A stretch of 64,000 bases of DNA from Apoda limacodes (Eukaryota; Arthropoda; Insecta; Lepidoptera; Limacodidae). The notes beneath the pieces are model-generated. The model was given only the letters and a program-made list of their open reading frames with translations, was not told where the DNA came from and did not search any database. The position numbers were made by a program, and so were the translations under genes. Positions 1 through 11,395 of the stretch are shown piece after piece. Position 1 is the stretch's first letter, and every line of letters starts with the position of its first letter. The DNA lies in NCBI GenBank assembly GCA_946406115.1, contig OX291551.1:9548001-9612000 (forward strand), written 5' to 3'.

Positions 1-180
1 TTTTCCAACCGCTTTAAGTCACACGAACTTTTCTTGAATACGCCAGACTCTGTAATTCGAGAGAAAAATTAATGCAAGTGCAAGACCTCTTGCCTCTCGA
101 AACCTGTAAAAGTACTTGCATACATTTTCACTCAAATTCTAGAGTCTGGCTTACTCGACTGTTCCCAATAAACTCATAGC
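1..180. repeat. Foldback repeat, copy 1 (family FB)
   Basis: The segment beginning TTCTTGAATACGCCAGACTC and running to ACTCGACTGTTCCC is partly self-complementary (CAGACTCT...AGAGTCTG) and matches two copies at 56.2-56.65 kb. Non-coding, MITE-like. The window edge cuts into or close to its left side. Confidence 0.7.
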
Positions 181-2017
181 ATTTCTTGCCCGAGGTCAAC
201 AATTTTTCGGCTACTATTTCCAAAATAACCGGAAGTGTTGTGACGTTTAAAGGAGGAGGAGTAGGAGGATTTTCGTTTTAATCACCTGTTGGTAAATCAA
301 CTTTTTCTATTTATTTTAACACAAAAGTGAACAGTTTCAGAAAAATAACTAGTCTTCTACTTTTCTTCTCTTCTTTATCGAATACATAAGGCGGCTCTGT
401 TCAACAAGTACTTTAATACCTCGTTGCACATATAGTAATGGTTTCACCAATAAATTCTCTCTATACGACTAGGTCTCAATAAAATCAAAGATCTTTTTGT
501 TGTCTACAAACGCTATAGGTACAAGGAAGCCGTTTATACTTGTCTATGTCTTTTTTATGCCCTGGCCCTGGTGGAGCGTAATTATTTATTGATTCTAAAA
601 CCCTCTACTAACTATAGCTTTTTCGGAGGGCTGGAAGTCATCAAACCTACTTTGAATTCGTAATTACCATCAAAAATAGCTTGTTGATATGATTCTAAAT
701 CTCTGAATCTGAATTTATGCTCTGGGTTTGATGATGGAAAAATCTCCGATGGAAGATCATGAATTCAATATGACCTTGGGTTAGTTGCTTTCCCCTTTCA
801 GTAGTAGATCAAGTTGCCAGATTTGAGTAATATCAAGTTTCTACCTTTTTTCTCACTTCCGATTGCCCAATTCTACCCTAGCGTAGCTTGAAGCTATACT
901 AATTATAAATAACTACCTACAGACTGTTTATCTACGGTATTTATCCAAAACAGTTCACAGATAGACCTTAAGATTAACACACAGTGTTTTTATATTTGTT
1001 ACGGGAATAGGTTTTCCAAGGGTCGAAACCATGGTACCAACTCATAAAGTAAATGTTTTAAATCACAAAGGTCATAGATATAGATATTTTCATTGGTTCC
1101 ATTTTATAATGATTTCAATTGTGACAAATGTCTGGTTTTTTATTTCCTTCCATAGTAGTAGAAACGTCATTGGAGAAAAGTCTTTTTAATTTTTCTTAAG
1201 CTTTTCACCCAGTTTTTTTGAAGTTTTGTGTTGGTGTTAAATAATCTTTCTTTTTATTTTACATTTATGCACACAGAATTTTGCTAACAACATGTTTTGC
1301 AGAGTTTTTTTTCCTTGATTCTGATTGCCTTACTTAGAAGTTGCAAACAATTGGTCAATAAAATATGCATAAAATATAAGTAAGAAAAATATTTTAAAGT
1401 TGTTGTACACACCAGATTCGTGTTTTAAAAGGAAATTAATTGGTTTATCCTTGTATACTTTTAAACTTAAATTTTATTATTTTCCGCATTTTTAGCGTTC
1501 CGTAATTAAATCCGTATATCACCATTTTTTATGTATAAACACCTCTATACAAAACTGTTTCCAAGTTTAAGGGGCTACCTTGAATAAGAACGGAGAATAC
1601 AGATCTTTAATTATAGGAATTTTTAATATATCGCACACCTAGATCTAAACAAACAGATAGAAAAGGCAAACATTTTTCAGTAGGTGAAAAAAAGTCATTT
1701 TAAAATGGGATTATATGATAATGGGATATAAACTGGAATTAAGAATCGGTTAGTTTTACCAACAGTTACAAGTTTTGAGTTGTTATATTTGAAAATGCCC
1801 TTTATATAAAAAAAATAAACCATATTTAGAGTTGACATAGTTTTAAACCGTCATTTTGGGTTGAACTTGTATTAGAAATTAAAAAACAATAGTAATTGTA
1901 CAAACAGCTCTTTTCGATTGACATCTAAATGAATTTGACGAAAAGTAATCAAATATCATTATATTAGTCCTAAAAATTATTGAATCACAAATATACTATG
2001 ATGTATAATTTATTAAG
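181..2017. other. AT-rich intergenic DNA, nothing recognised
   Basis: No long reading frame, RNA motif or repeat known to me is visible. Long A/T runs dominate. Confidence 0.6.
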
Positions 2018-2146
2018 TACCTGGGAACCGAGCTTTGCTCGTTTTTTTTAATAACGCCATCTATTATCAAGTAGTTTTAGTGTTGTTGTGTCGGTAAAAA
2101 TAATAGTATTACTACTCGTCAGGATGTCAGGAAAAGTCATATTAAA
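2018..2146 (-). repeat. Dispersed repeat with CTGGGAACCGAGC end (copy 1)
   Basis: It starts CCTGGGAACCGAGCTTTGC and continues through a TAACGCCATCTATTATCAAG block. The reverse complement recurs at 29766-29890, ending CTGGGTTCTCCAGG. A non-coding interspersed element seen widely in Lepidoptera. Confidence 0.65.
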
Positions 2147-3829
2147 ATTATAAGAAACACTTTTGTGTTCACCAAAAGTCAAATTAATAAAATAATCATG
2201 AAAACCGACAAATCAGTATCCAAATGTTAAAGCTAAAATTAAAATACACCTTTAAGTTTTTATATAAATCTAAATTTCAAAATTTGAAATCTCAAAAATC
2301 CTCAAAATAATATTAACTTATAATGCTTATTACTTTTAGTATATGCATATAGCACTTCAGAGATCAATAAATTTTAAGTTTTAGAAATGCTTCATTAAGA
2401 GCTTATCTGTAAGAGGTTTATGTGTATTTTTTGAGTGTACCTGGCTATAAATTCCCTCTGCTGAACAAAAGCCAAAAAGCAAGGCGAAATAGCGGATCAT
2501 TTTGTTTGTTTTTTCATCAGTATGAACATGACATCGTTGTCTGCATTTTGTGACATAAGGCGCTCGAACCCTCCTTTTAGATACTGCTTTTTGGTTTTTG
2601 TTTTTGATAAAGATTGATAGGCTTTACCTGAATTCTGAGAACTTTTGCTTTTGATTTTTATGTTGATTCAATCCTCAGCCTCTTCCTTCCTCATTTCACA
2701 TTTTCATTAGTCTGTTCATTGGAATTTCCATAGAATTTTGCGTTTTGAGACTGTATAGCATTCTCATTGACAATACATTCAGCTCTGTTTTCAGATTCAA
2801 TATCAGAATTACTGCATGAGTTTTAAATACCTACTACACGTATTTCTAGTAGTGTTACTTGAATTTGAAGATGGCGAAGAAGAACTAGCAATTACTTTAG
2901 GAAACAATGTGTAGCATGCACCTTACGCTTTGATCGCTTGAAATATTAAAATGAATTTCAATCTGCTGACGATGGCTGGATGCAGTGTAGTGTTTATTGT
3001 CATATGTATGATTTCTTAGGCAAAACATGTAAAATATCACGTTTTACATAGAAAAATAAATAAACAAAAGTAAGTTAACTAAGAATATAGATCCATTAAA
3101 ACAAAATAAAGTCAATAAAGAAAAAAAAATAGTAACGTACCTTTTCAAAGAAAACAGGATTAAATCAAATTATGTTATATATTAAATATTGAAGAATGAT
3201 TCACCAAAAAGTTTTTACCAATCAAAACTCGGATATTCAACAAAATTGAAACAATTCAAAATAACCTTCTTTTTATTTATTTTGAATTGCGTTTATTCAA
3301 CAAAAGAAAGTTGCCAGAGCGCCACCTACCGAATCGACTGTTAAGCTTTTTTTAAATCTGTTTTGGTGGTTAGTTGCCTATTGTCACAGAGTAGGTATAT
3401 ACAAGGATAACTAAAATCAGGAATTTAGAGTTGTTCTAGCAGTGCTATTTAGTGTTCATTCTGATAATACCAAAATACGGTTTGATTAACTTACTTCCAT
3501 TATTTTTATTTTCAAAGTAGCCTCCGATTTTATTTACATTTTTTGAACCGAGCCGAGTAAGTTTGTTGTTTCTATTTTAACCTGCGGTGTTCCCCAATCT
3601 GTTACTCAATGATGAGGTACATTTAGTGATTTGTGTGATTCCGTCTATGTAGGGGACAACACTCGGGCTGAAGATAGATATCCACCTTGGACGCCTTATA
3701 GGACACCACTATACACTTAGTGAGTATATGTAATGAAAATTTGAAATGTGGAATACATGTCCAGCGACTTCAGAATCCTCCCTACCATAAGGACTGTTAA
3801 CATGAACTGCAGGTACTACACTATATTTT
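2147..3829. other. AT-rich intergenic DNA, nothing recognised
   Basis: No supported gene. A short GCGCCACCTACCG stretch at about 3318 resembles the GCGCC-containing repeat ends at 16.4 and 33.0 kb, but is too short to assign. Confidence 0.5.
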
Positions 3830-3996
3830 TTTTTTATAAGGGTTTGATTTCAAATTTCAATTTCAAATACTAAAAAGAACACTTTTGTATAACCAACTTT
3901 CAGCGCTACCGAAGATAAAACTCGAGTCAGGACTTGAACCTGCAACCATTAAACTCCGTCTTGGTGCCCTGCCAACTAAGCTAACAAGGTACAAAT
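3830..3996 (-). mobile_element. tRNA-derived SINE with A and B boxes
   Basis: On the minus strand the head reads TTAGCTTAGTTGGCAGGGC (A box-like) and GGTTGCAGGTTCAAGTCC (B box), followed by non-tRNA sequence running into a poly-A/T tract near 3830. The ends do not form an acceptor stem, so this is a SINE head and not a working tRNA. A related head lies at 35241-35303. Confidence 0.65.
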
Positions 3997-4174
3997 TTGC
4001 AAGTATTATGACAGCTTTGTAACAAATGCATTGCAAGTTCTAATCCCTTCACGAGGTTTATCTTTGCTACGAAAAAAATAATATTTGTTTATATTGATGA
4101 TGTAGCTAAATATAGAGCTTACAATATATGATATTTCGAAGACACGAAGATTCGAAGGTTTTTTTAAATACATC

Positions 4175-4705
4175 ACACTAATATTATAAAGACGAAAGTT
4201 TGTGATTGTGTTTGTATGTTGTTTTTAATTCTTTACGCTCAAACGGCTGAAACAATTTTGATAAAATTTTGTATCGAGGTAGCTGACACCCTAGATAACA
4301 CATAAATGCCACATCCCCCGAAATTTAATGTTCCCGCTGGAAAAACTATAACCGAGCTTAAACGAACTATAACTCCAGCTGTAGCAAACCTCATAAGCAT
4401 AATTAAGGAGTTCCACGCCGATAACCGAACTAAGCGAGGTAAAGCCTCTGGCATATATTATATATATTGTCCCATCCCTTCCGACTATTATTATAAATGC
4501 AAAAGTTTAAATGTTTGTTACTCAATCCCGCTTTAACCGCTAATAGGCTACTTTTAATCCCGGAAAGTTTCCTCGGAAGTAACTATAACTGAATTCCACG
4601 ATATAAACGAACTAAATCTGCAGGTATAACTTGCTTTAACAATCTTCTTCAGTCTCACGCCGATAACCAAATCTTGGGCGGGCGAAGCCGCTGGCGAAAA
4701 GTAGT
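4175..4705 (+). mobile_element. Lep1/Helitron-like non-autonomous element, copy 1
   Basis: The start TAATATTATAAAGACGAAAG and the end GGCGAAGCCGCTGGCGAAAAG are typical of the short lepidopteran elements related to Helitrons. The internal block AAGGAGTTCCACGCCGATAACC recurs in diverged form at 63.7 kb. Short reading frames inside are incidental. Confidence 0.6.
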
Positions 4706-5239
4706 ATTTTTAAAATTGCTAGCTTTGGCTGCTAAAAATATCACTGCAATAATCATTGCATAAAAACATTGCTAGTTATGTATATTTTTATATTGATTTA
4801 TTTAATTCAGTTTACTTGTGCAAGAAGGTGGCGCATGCAACTGTGCCGAAATATCGGGAAATTAATGAATCTAATTGTGGTAAGCCTGAAACATACAAAC
4901 ATATTAATTAATTATAAACATAAACCCCGGTAGCACATCAGTTATATGTTCAGGACATGATACAAAATTTAAGATGTAATAAATTTAGATGATGACGTAG
5001 TACTCACACAAACAAAAACGTCATTAGGTACGACAATTACAGTTTTTTTGCGGTAGTGGGTTTTTCTTGTGATATTTTATGACAACCAGTGTATTAGTCA
5101 TCTTAGCAAATATAAATATATCGCAGATCGTATGTAAGTATGACTTCTATCAACTAAACTTATTTATCTAATTTATTTAATTAAACCGATCTTAATTCTA
5201 ATTAATATATATTTGTGAAAGTGTGTTAATTTGTTTGTA
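4706..5239. other. AT-rich spacer
   Basis: No gene or recognisable repeat; A/T-rich. Confidence 0.5.
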
Positions 5240-5659
5240 GGGTTCCGTACCCAAAGGGTAAAAAACGGTACCCTATTACTAAGACTCCACTGTCCGTCCG
5301 TCCGTCCGTCTATCACGGCTGTATCTCATGAAGCGTGGTAGTTAGACTGTTGAAATTTTCACAAGAATTGTATTTCTGTTGCCGCTATAACAATAAATAC
5401 TAAAAAACCGAGCAAAATAAATATTTGAGGGGGCTCTTATACAACGAACGTGTTGTTTTTGCTCGATATTGATAACGGCAACAGGTAGACGCTTGAAATA
5501 TTCATTTATAGATTTACTTTAAAAATTAATAATTAAATTAAAATAAAACAAATATTTAGGGGGGCTCCCATACAACTAACGTGATTTTTTTGCCGTTTTT
5601 ATACATAATGGTACGGAACCCTTCGTGCGCGAGTCCGACTCGCACTTGGCTGATTTTTT
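5240..5659 (+). mobile_element. Dispersed lepidopteran repeat, GGTTCCGTACCC family, copy 1
   Basis: It starts GGTTCCGTACCCAAAGGG, contains CCGTCCGTCCGTCCG and a GTTGCCGCTATAACAA block facing GATAACGGCAAC, and ends GTGCGCGAGTCCGACTCGC. A second near-complete copy is at 21643-22004. Non-coding. Confidence 0.75.
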
Positions 5660-6729
5660 TATTGCTGAACGTCGCTGCCCAATGGAATGTGTGTGGCCGT
5701 GTGTACATTACTGTGTGTGGCCGTGTGTTCATTACTAAGATGTAATCGTTCCGTAATTCTTAAGTAAATAACACCATAATGACGTTCTTTTTTTGAAACT
5801 TTCTGTTTTCTTGTGTGGAATTTAACGTTTTTACCGTTTGTGGCCAAATTTTTGACTTACACAATATATAAAAAACATCCAATGAGGTTATGCCCTAGAC
5901 ATACGCGATTTCTTTCAGATCCTATAAGTTTTGCTTTAAAAGCTGTACAAAAACCGCGTATTTACGCAATCTAGCCTATTGTGGCCCCTACGTCCTCTCC
6001 GGGTTGTGAGAGAGCGTGGTTGTGAATTTGATGCATTTCCGCCTCTATTCTGTCCATTTCTTGGCGCCACTGTCGCGTACACGTGGTTAAGTCAAACGGA
6101 TGCTGCCGCTCACCGTCTACTTACCAGTATGCACCATATCTTTTCGTCATTGCGTCTCACCAATAGGCCCGGAGAGGACTCCAGGACCACAATAAGGATT
6201 TTAGTGGTAGGTAAAATCAACCAAGAACATGGTGTAGAAAAAAAATATTTGCGAGTAGTATTTTAAAAGTATCAAAATAATGTATGGAGTACATGCTTAC
6301 TCTTAAAGACTAATTCAAATATTTTTTTTGCATTTTCAAATTTAAGCCGTGTTTCGACAGGTACAATCTAACCCAAATTACTATAAGGCGACTTAACTTA
6401 CCTCCATAGGTGTTAGTGGCGTACCTAAATGGACAACGTCTGTCTGTTTTATGTCTTCTAAGGAGACTTAAGGGAGCCCTAAGTTACAATGTTTTAAACT
6501 TTAGAGACATAGAAAAGGGGAAAATACATAAAATAGAAATTAACAGTAGAAATTTAAAAAACTACCCTGACGTAGTTTGTCCTTTCTTCAAGTCAAGAAT
6601 GGGAAGACAAAATTAATGCACTAGAGAAATTTTAGTAGAAATTGGCAAGAAACACTAAATCCAATGTAAAGAGGCATAAAATTTGCGACTAATCTCCTAA
6701 ATTTGTACAGACCAGTAAAGTTTTATAAT
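5660..6729. other. Intergenic DNA, nothing firmly recognised
   Basis: A slightly GC-richer patch at 5975-6190 may be a decayed element, but no protein motif could be read. The small open frames here (about 68-95 codons) match no family I recognise. Confidence 0.4.
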
Positions 6730-8170
6730 CTGATGTCTTCTGAGACTTTTAAAAGTGCTGTGGTTGTACTTTGGCCAGCACGAAATCCAGATTGAAAAGA
6801 TTTGATTTAGTTGAAAATTCTGTTAGTTGACGATGTACAACCGATTCAAGGATCTTCGGAAGGAAAGGCAAAATGGTTATAGGACGGTAATAATTAGGTA
6901 ATATAGGGTTGGGAACTTTAGGAAGGGTAATAACAAATGACCTACGCCAGGATTCAGGAAATTGACGAGAATATAGTGAGAAATTTACAATATGTGCTAT
7001 AAAGGGTAAGATAATATCTAGTATAAGTAATAACATGTTGCGTAGACTTACATACATACATACATACATAACATCACACCTGTTTCCAAGAGGGGTAGGC
7101 AGAGACCAAAGTCTGCCACTTGCTACGATCCTGGCATACCTCTCTTGCCTCATCTATACGCATCAATGCTTTAAAATTAAAAAATTTTGGACTTAGTTGA
7201 CAAAACTATATTTTTGACTTCAGCTTCAGGAGAGGAGTGAGAGATTGAGTAATGCTATCAATATATTGGACAGTTTCAGATTTAGTGTAAGTGTCTTGAT
7301 CGATATTAAGTGCTAATTCAGTATTTTAATTCTAAGATTAGCCAATACTTATTGAATGCAGTCATTTCCAGAATCCTGTCGGAGAAGCATTCCTACACAT
7401 TTGGTTGCTTATATTCCTTGCAACTTTAGAATTGTTCCAGCTATCCAGAGATCTCTGGCATTTGTACTTTATAAACATATAATCTCGTTTTGCCATAGCT
7501 CTCTGAATATCTCTTGTTAACCATGGAGTTGGATATTGTTTTATTTTGACTAGTCACATTGGAGTTATTTCTTTGTTGAAAAATTCGACCTTGTCATCTA
7601 CAGTAGCAAGTTTATCCAGTTTGAACCAATTCATGGCCTTAGCATGATTTGTAAGCTGATGTAAATAAATAGCCGTAAGATTTCGTTGTAGAATTACCTT
7701 AGGTTTGAGTTTAGGAATTTTAATTTTAAAGAAGCAAAAATCAGATCATATAGGGAAAAAAATTGGAGCAGATGACCGTAGGATACGATTAGGTTCCTTT
7801 TGGGTGTGATAATATGGACTAGTAGAGGGTCAGACTAACTCTATAAAAGACTTTAACTTGAGAAATCTCGAATCTTTTCCGAGCAAACACGAATTAAAGT
7901 CTCCCGTTTCTACCAGTCGTGTGTAATCTGATATAAGAGTTTCCAAGGTAACGTCAAGCTGAGAAAAGTCATCTTTATTTGGAGGACAATAAACCACCCC
8001 AAGGAGAAAAGGTCAATTTCTACAAATAAGTATTCTGCAGTAACGCTGTGCTTGTGGGATCTTAAAGCTATTTTAACAGGTATATGACTTTTCTGATAAA
8101 TCGGCAACACCGCCAACCCCATTGCCAACTCGATCATTTCTAATTAAGATATAATTAGGTAATGAAAAAC
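6730..8170 (-). mobile_element. Decayed non-LTR retrotransposon (jockey/CR1-like), endonuclease to RT
   Basis: Minus-strand reading in several frames gives an AP-endonuclease part (HIPVKIALRSHKHSV..., then ETGDFNS with the active-site-like GDFNS near 7900) and, further on, the RT start (FPESWRRSFVITLPKVPNP, YRPITILPFLPKILE at about 6800-6970). Several frameshifts and stops make it non-functional. It is interrupted near 7030-7170 by another repeat. Confidence 0.8.
7030..7170. repeat. Repeat with (CATA)n inserted in the LINE
   Basis: A run of CATACATACATACATA is followed by TAACATCACACCTGTTTCC and GGTAGGCAGAGACCAAAGTC, a combination I know as a common lepidopteran interspersed repeat. It splits the decayed LINE between its endonuclease and RT parts. 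Confidence 0.6.
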
Positions 8171-10029
8171 TAGTAGAAGGCGGATAAGGTTTCAGCCAGC
8201 CAGGTTAAAGTTTTTCGCGCATATGTATGTATGTGGGTGTGTCCATTCCATGAAGACCTCCTGTAGTCTAAACGGCTAAACCGATTTCGATGAATCAGGT
8301 CTGAAATGTAAGGTCCTGATTGTTATAGGGTACACAAAATAGTCAATCGCGAGTCGACAAAAATAAGGCAAAAAAAACTAAAACTAAAGAGCTGGAAATA
8401 AAAAGAAATAATTATAAATAAAAAATACCTGATTGCAAAATATGTACTGGTTAGGCTATTTTGAAAATTCGATATCTGAATTTTATAAAATATTATAATG
8501 CACAGTTGTATGTATTATCCATCTCCTTCTATCATATCTTACTTCCTATGTCTATCCCTTTCTAACTCACTATTACGTATAGGAGTCAATAGCCAATCAG
8601 CTGATACAAGATGTCTTCAAATTGATTTCTGTTCTGTCGCGCATCGTTCCTCTTTTTATAAATATTCTATAAAATACTTTAATCTTGAATGTTTTGTGCT
8701 GAAATTCTATGCCTTTAGATTGTGAAAAGGTACTTGTGTTATGGATTTAAGTGAGTGGCCACTCAAACATCAGGATTTGGCAACCGGCATTGTCATCGCA
8801 ACGTGGTAAGTCCCATCAATTTCCATCCTAGCTCTATCACACCAATATTATAAAGGCGCAAGTTTGTGAGTGTTTTTTTTCGAATGGAAGAGGTCATTCG
8901 GGTTAGAGGAGGCAACACTCATTATTAAATTTATTACTCTTAGTGAGTTTAAAAAAAATCTTCATTCCAGTTTTTACCCTATTACTAAAACTTCGCTGTC
9001 CTTGAACTCAACTCATGAACCTTGATAGTTAGACAGTTCAAATTTCTCAAACAAGGCGTTCTCTATGCATAACTACTCACCTTGCGGGGAGTTCCCCTTT
9101 ACCGCCGCTCCACAGATTCCACAATTGGTGACCCTAAGCTCAACAAATTTGGCGCACCTTCCGCTGCAGCCCTTCATCTCTAAGGTACCGCTCCGCATCA
9201 CAGAGCTTTATCAGGATCTATCGGTGTAATTAAGGCTTATTTTAAGCATATTACGTTATTTAAATTCCAATAAATTGTACTTGTTTTTAGTAAACCACTT
9301 TTTTATTCCAACAAGAGTAGTTTTATTTCTGTTAGTTAATACAAAATAAGTAAATGTCATTGGTAACCGTCAATGTAATTATTGGTAATATTTACTTGTA
9401 GCTACTAAAGTTTTTACTCCGTGTTGTTTAATGTTAGTAATTAGTTTTAAAATAAATCATTGACTTCTACTAATAAATTGAGATTGATTCTCGACAAACG
9501 AGTTGTGATACGTATTTAGTGCCATGCCAAATTCGTACCTAGTACAATTTAGTGTAGAATACATAATAATAATGCAGAATTTAATTAAATCAATCATTCT
9601 TCGTAGTCAGATAAAACTGAATGGTTTTATTCGGAATTTCATATTGATCTACGTGAATGGAAACTTTCATCCTTTAGCAAGAAATTTACATCACGGCAGC
9701 GGGTAATACCTGGACTATATAAACTCTGCATCCTTTAATCAATTTATTAGGAATTTATATAATAAATATTTCCATATAAATGTTGACAAATTATCACAGC
9801 TGTCGTTGAGCTAAGTATGCGGCCTTATGGGTGGTTTGAGGACACTACGAGTCAAGTGGCCACTAGATTGACAAACGTCAGCCAAAGTTACACTGGGTCG
9901 GCGCGGTGGACTAAGCCTAAGCCTCGTACTCCAAACAGGAGCTTGTGCCTGCTGTGCAGTGGGTCGTATAATGACTAAGATAAGCAAGCCTTGCCTCCCT
10001 ATGTGTGTTCTACTGCTTGTATAATTGGC
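8171..10029. other. Intergenic DNA with short repeat scraps
   Basis: 8215-8300 resembles the Helitron-like ACGGCTAAACCGATTT block. 8970-9058 is a fragment of the GGTTCCGTACCC family. 9880-9975 (CACTGGGTCGGCGCGGTGGAC ... GTGCAGTGGGTCG) is a fragment of another common repeat. 9115-9145 (CACAATTGGTGACCCTAAG) looks like an LTR end with a primer-binding site, but no element body follows. Confidence 0.45.
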
Positions 10030-10378
10030 TGTGTTCTGAAGAATTGTTTGAAATGATGCCCACTGCTACTTCTATTATCGCACCGCCAGGAAATTTATCT
10101 TCTCACCTTAGAACCTAAATGGTATCGTAAGGTAAGGGTTTCAGACTTTCTTCCAAGCATGCTTAAGTTGTAGAATGATCTCCCTGCCAAGGTTTTCTCT
10201 AGAGACTAAAATATGGGGTTCTTCAAGAAGGATGTAATTAGATTTTCAAAGGGTCGACAACTAAGTAATATCTAATTGGCGCATAATGCCCTCGGTGTTG
10301 TAAGCCCCCATAGGCTGCCGTGACCGCTTTACAACAGGCAGACCGTAAACTTGTTTGCCACCTTGGTGGTTTAAAAAA
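10030..10378 (+). mobile_element. 5'-truncated jockey-like LINE, 3' end
   Basis: It reads GAAGAATTGTTTGAAATGATGCC and then the degraded C-terminal coding part (TLEPKW..., LWNELPAKVF, FFKKEVI-like) and the 3' UTR with CAGGCAGACCGTAAACTTG and TGCCACCTTGGTGGT. Other 3' ends of the same family are at 25235, 28426, 36975, 49607, 50540/51615 and 57236. Confidence 0.7.
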
Positions 10379-10564
10379 GCAATCAAATGGTTATTTTAAA
10401 ATATATTCAACTTTTCAATAAGCAATAACTTAGCATTATGTAGGTACAGTGCTTCTCGATATTGTTTTAAAAAAAGCTTCTAAATCAAATACTCGCGTAG
10501 ACGTTACTTCTAATAGTGCGCCTATGGCGAGACGTTAGAAAAGAGACAAAAGAGACAGCGCTAT

Positions 10565-10845
10565 ATAAATAAATATAAATAAATAATAATAATAAATAAA
10601 TATTTTTGGAAATTACACACAGCGCCGTCTGACCCCAAAGTAAGCAAAGCTTGTGTTATGGATACCAGACAGCGGATACAGATACATATATATTACTATT
10701 TTTTTTGTAAATACATATATATATAATACATAAATACACCCAGACTCAAGACAAACACAATCACATTTATGTTTGTCCAATGCGGGAATCGAACCCACAC
10801 CCTCTGCACAGCAGTCGGCCACACTACCAACTAGGCTGCGAAGGA
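10565..10845 (-). mobile_element. tRNA-derived SINE (family S1), full head
   Basis: In minus orientation the head AGCCTAGTTGGTAGTGTGGC is an A box and GGTTCGATTCCCGC a B box; the body ends TTACTTTGGGGTCAGACGGC and CGCTGTGTGTAA with an AATAAATA-type tail. Further copies are at 18598-18873, 25075-25200, 38278-38452, 42060-42236 and 17444-17490. Confidence 0.8.
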
Positions 10846-10872
10846 GTCATATATAATTGTAGCCTAGCGAAA

Positions 10873-10874
10873 CG

Positions 10875-10905
<31 letters not shown>
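10873..10905. repeat. (TG)n microsatellite
   Basis: About 13 GT units followed by TATGTATGT, next to a degenerate repeat with an AAAATCGGTCCAGTGGTT block. Confidence 0.9.
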
Positions 10906-11199
10906 TAGCTTTTTGCCCTTCGATATCTCAAGAATCAATGGACCAAATTGCTCCACCATATCAATCGATACCACGTCATCACTTAGATCTGAAATGAGTG
11001 TGAGCAAAATCGGTCCAGTGGTTTGTTTTTTATCGCTAAAAAACTGCTTTTTTTAAAACACAATAATAATCTTCACGTATTTAAAGTCTCAAATATAAAA
11101 AAAAATCCCAAGTTGCTCGTGTAGCAAGTACCTACTACTGAATACTGTCCTTGCTACTGAATAAATTTTTATCAATTGATTTATAATTTATTTTATATA

Positions 11200-11395
11200 G
11201 ACATAGCTTATGCCTGCGGTTCCGACCACTCTAAATTTGGTTATCGGTTTAGGATTTCAACGGCTTTCAAGTAGCCTTTCTCGGGACTCAAACTATCCCC
11301 ATGGCAATTATTATTATAAACGGTACAGCGGTTTATGAGTGAAGAGGTAACAGACAGAGTTACTTTCGCATTTATAACATTAGTATGAATTACAG
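11200..11395. repeat. Degenerate Lep1-like repeat
   Basis: It contains GGGACTCAAACTATCC, TACAGCGGTTTATGAGTG and GAGTTACTTTCGCATTTATAA, hallmark blocks of a common lepidopteran element. Similar copies: 35668-35885, 44805-45140 and 53190-53455. Confidence 0.65.

Noticed and set aside
4239..4536. Overlapping reading frames on both strands near 4.3 kb
   Set aside because: They lie within a Lep1/Helitron-like repeat that recurs at 63.5 kb and show no domain.
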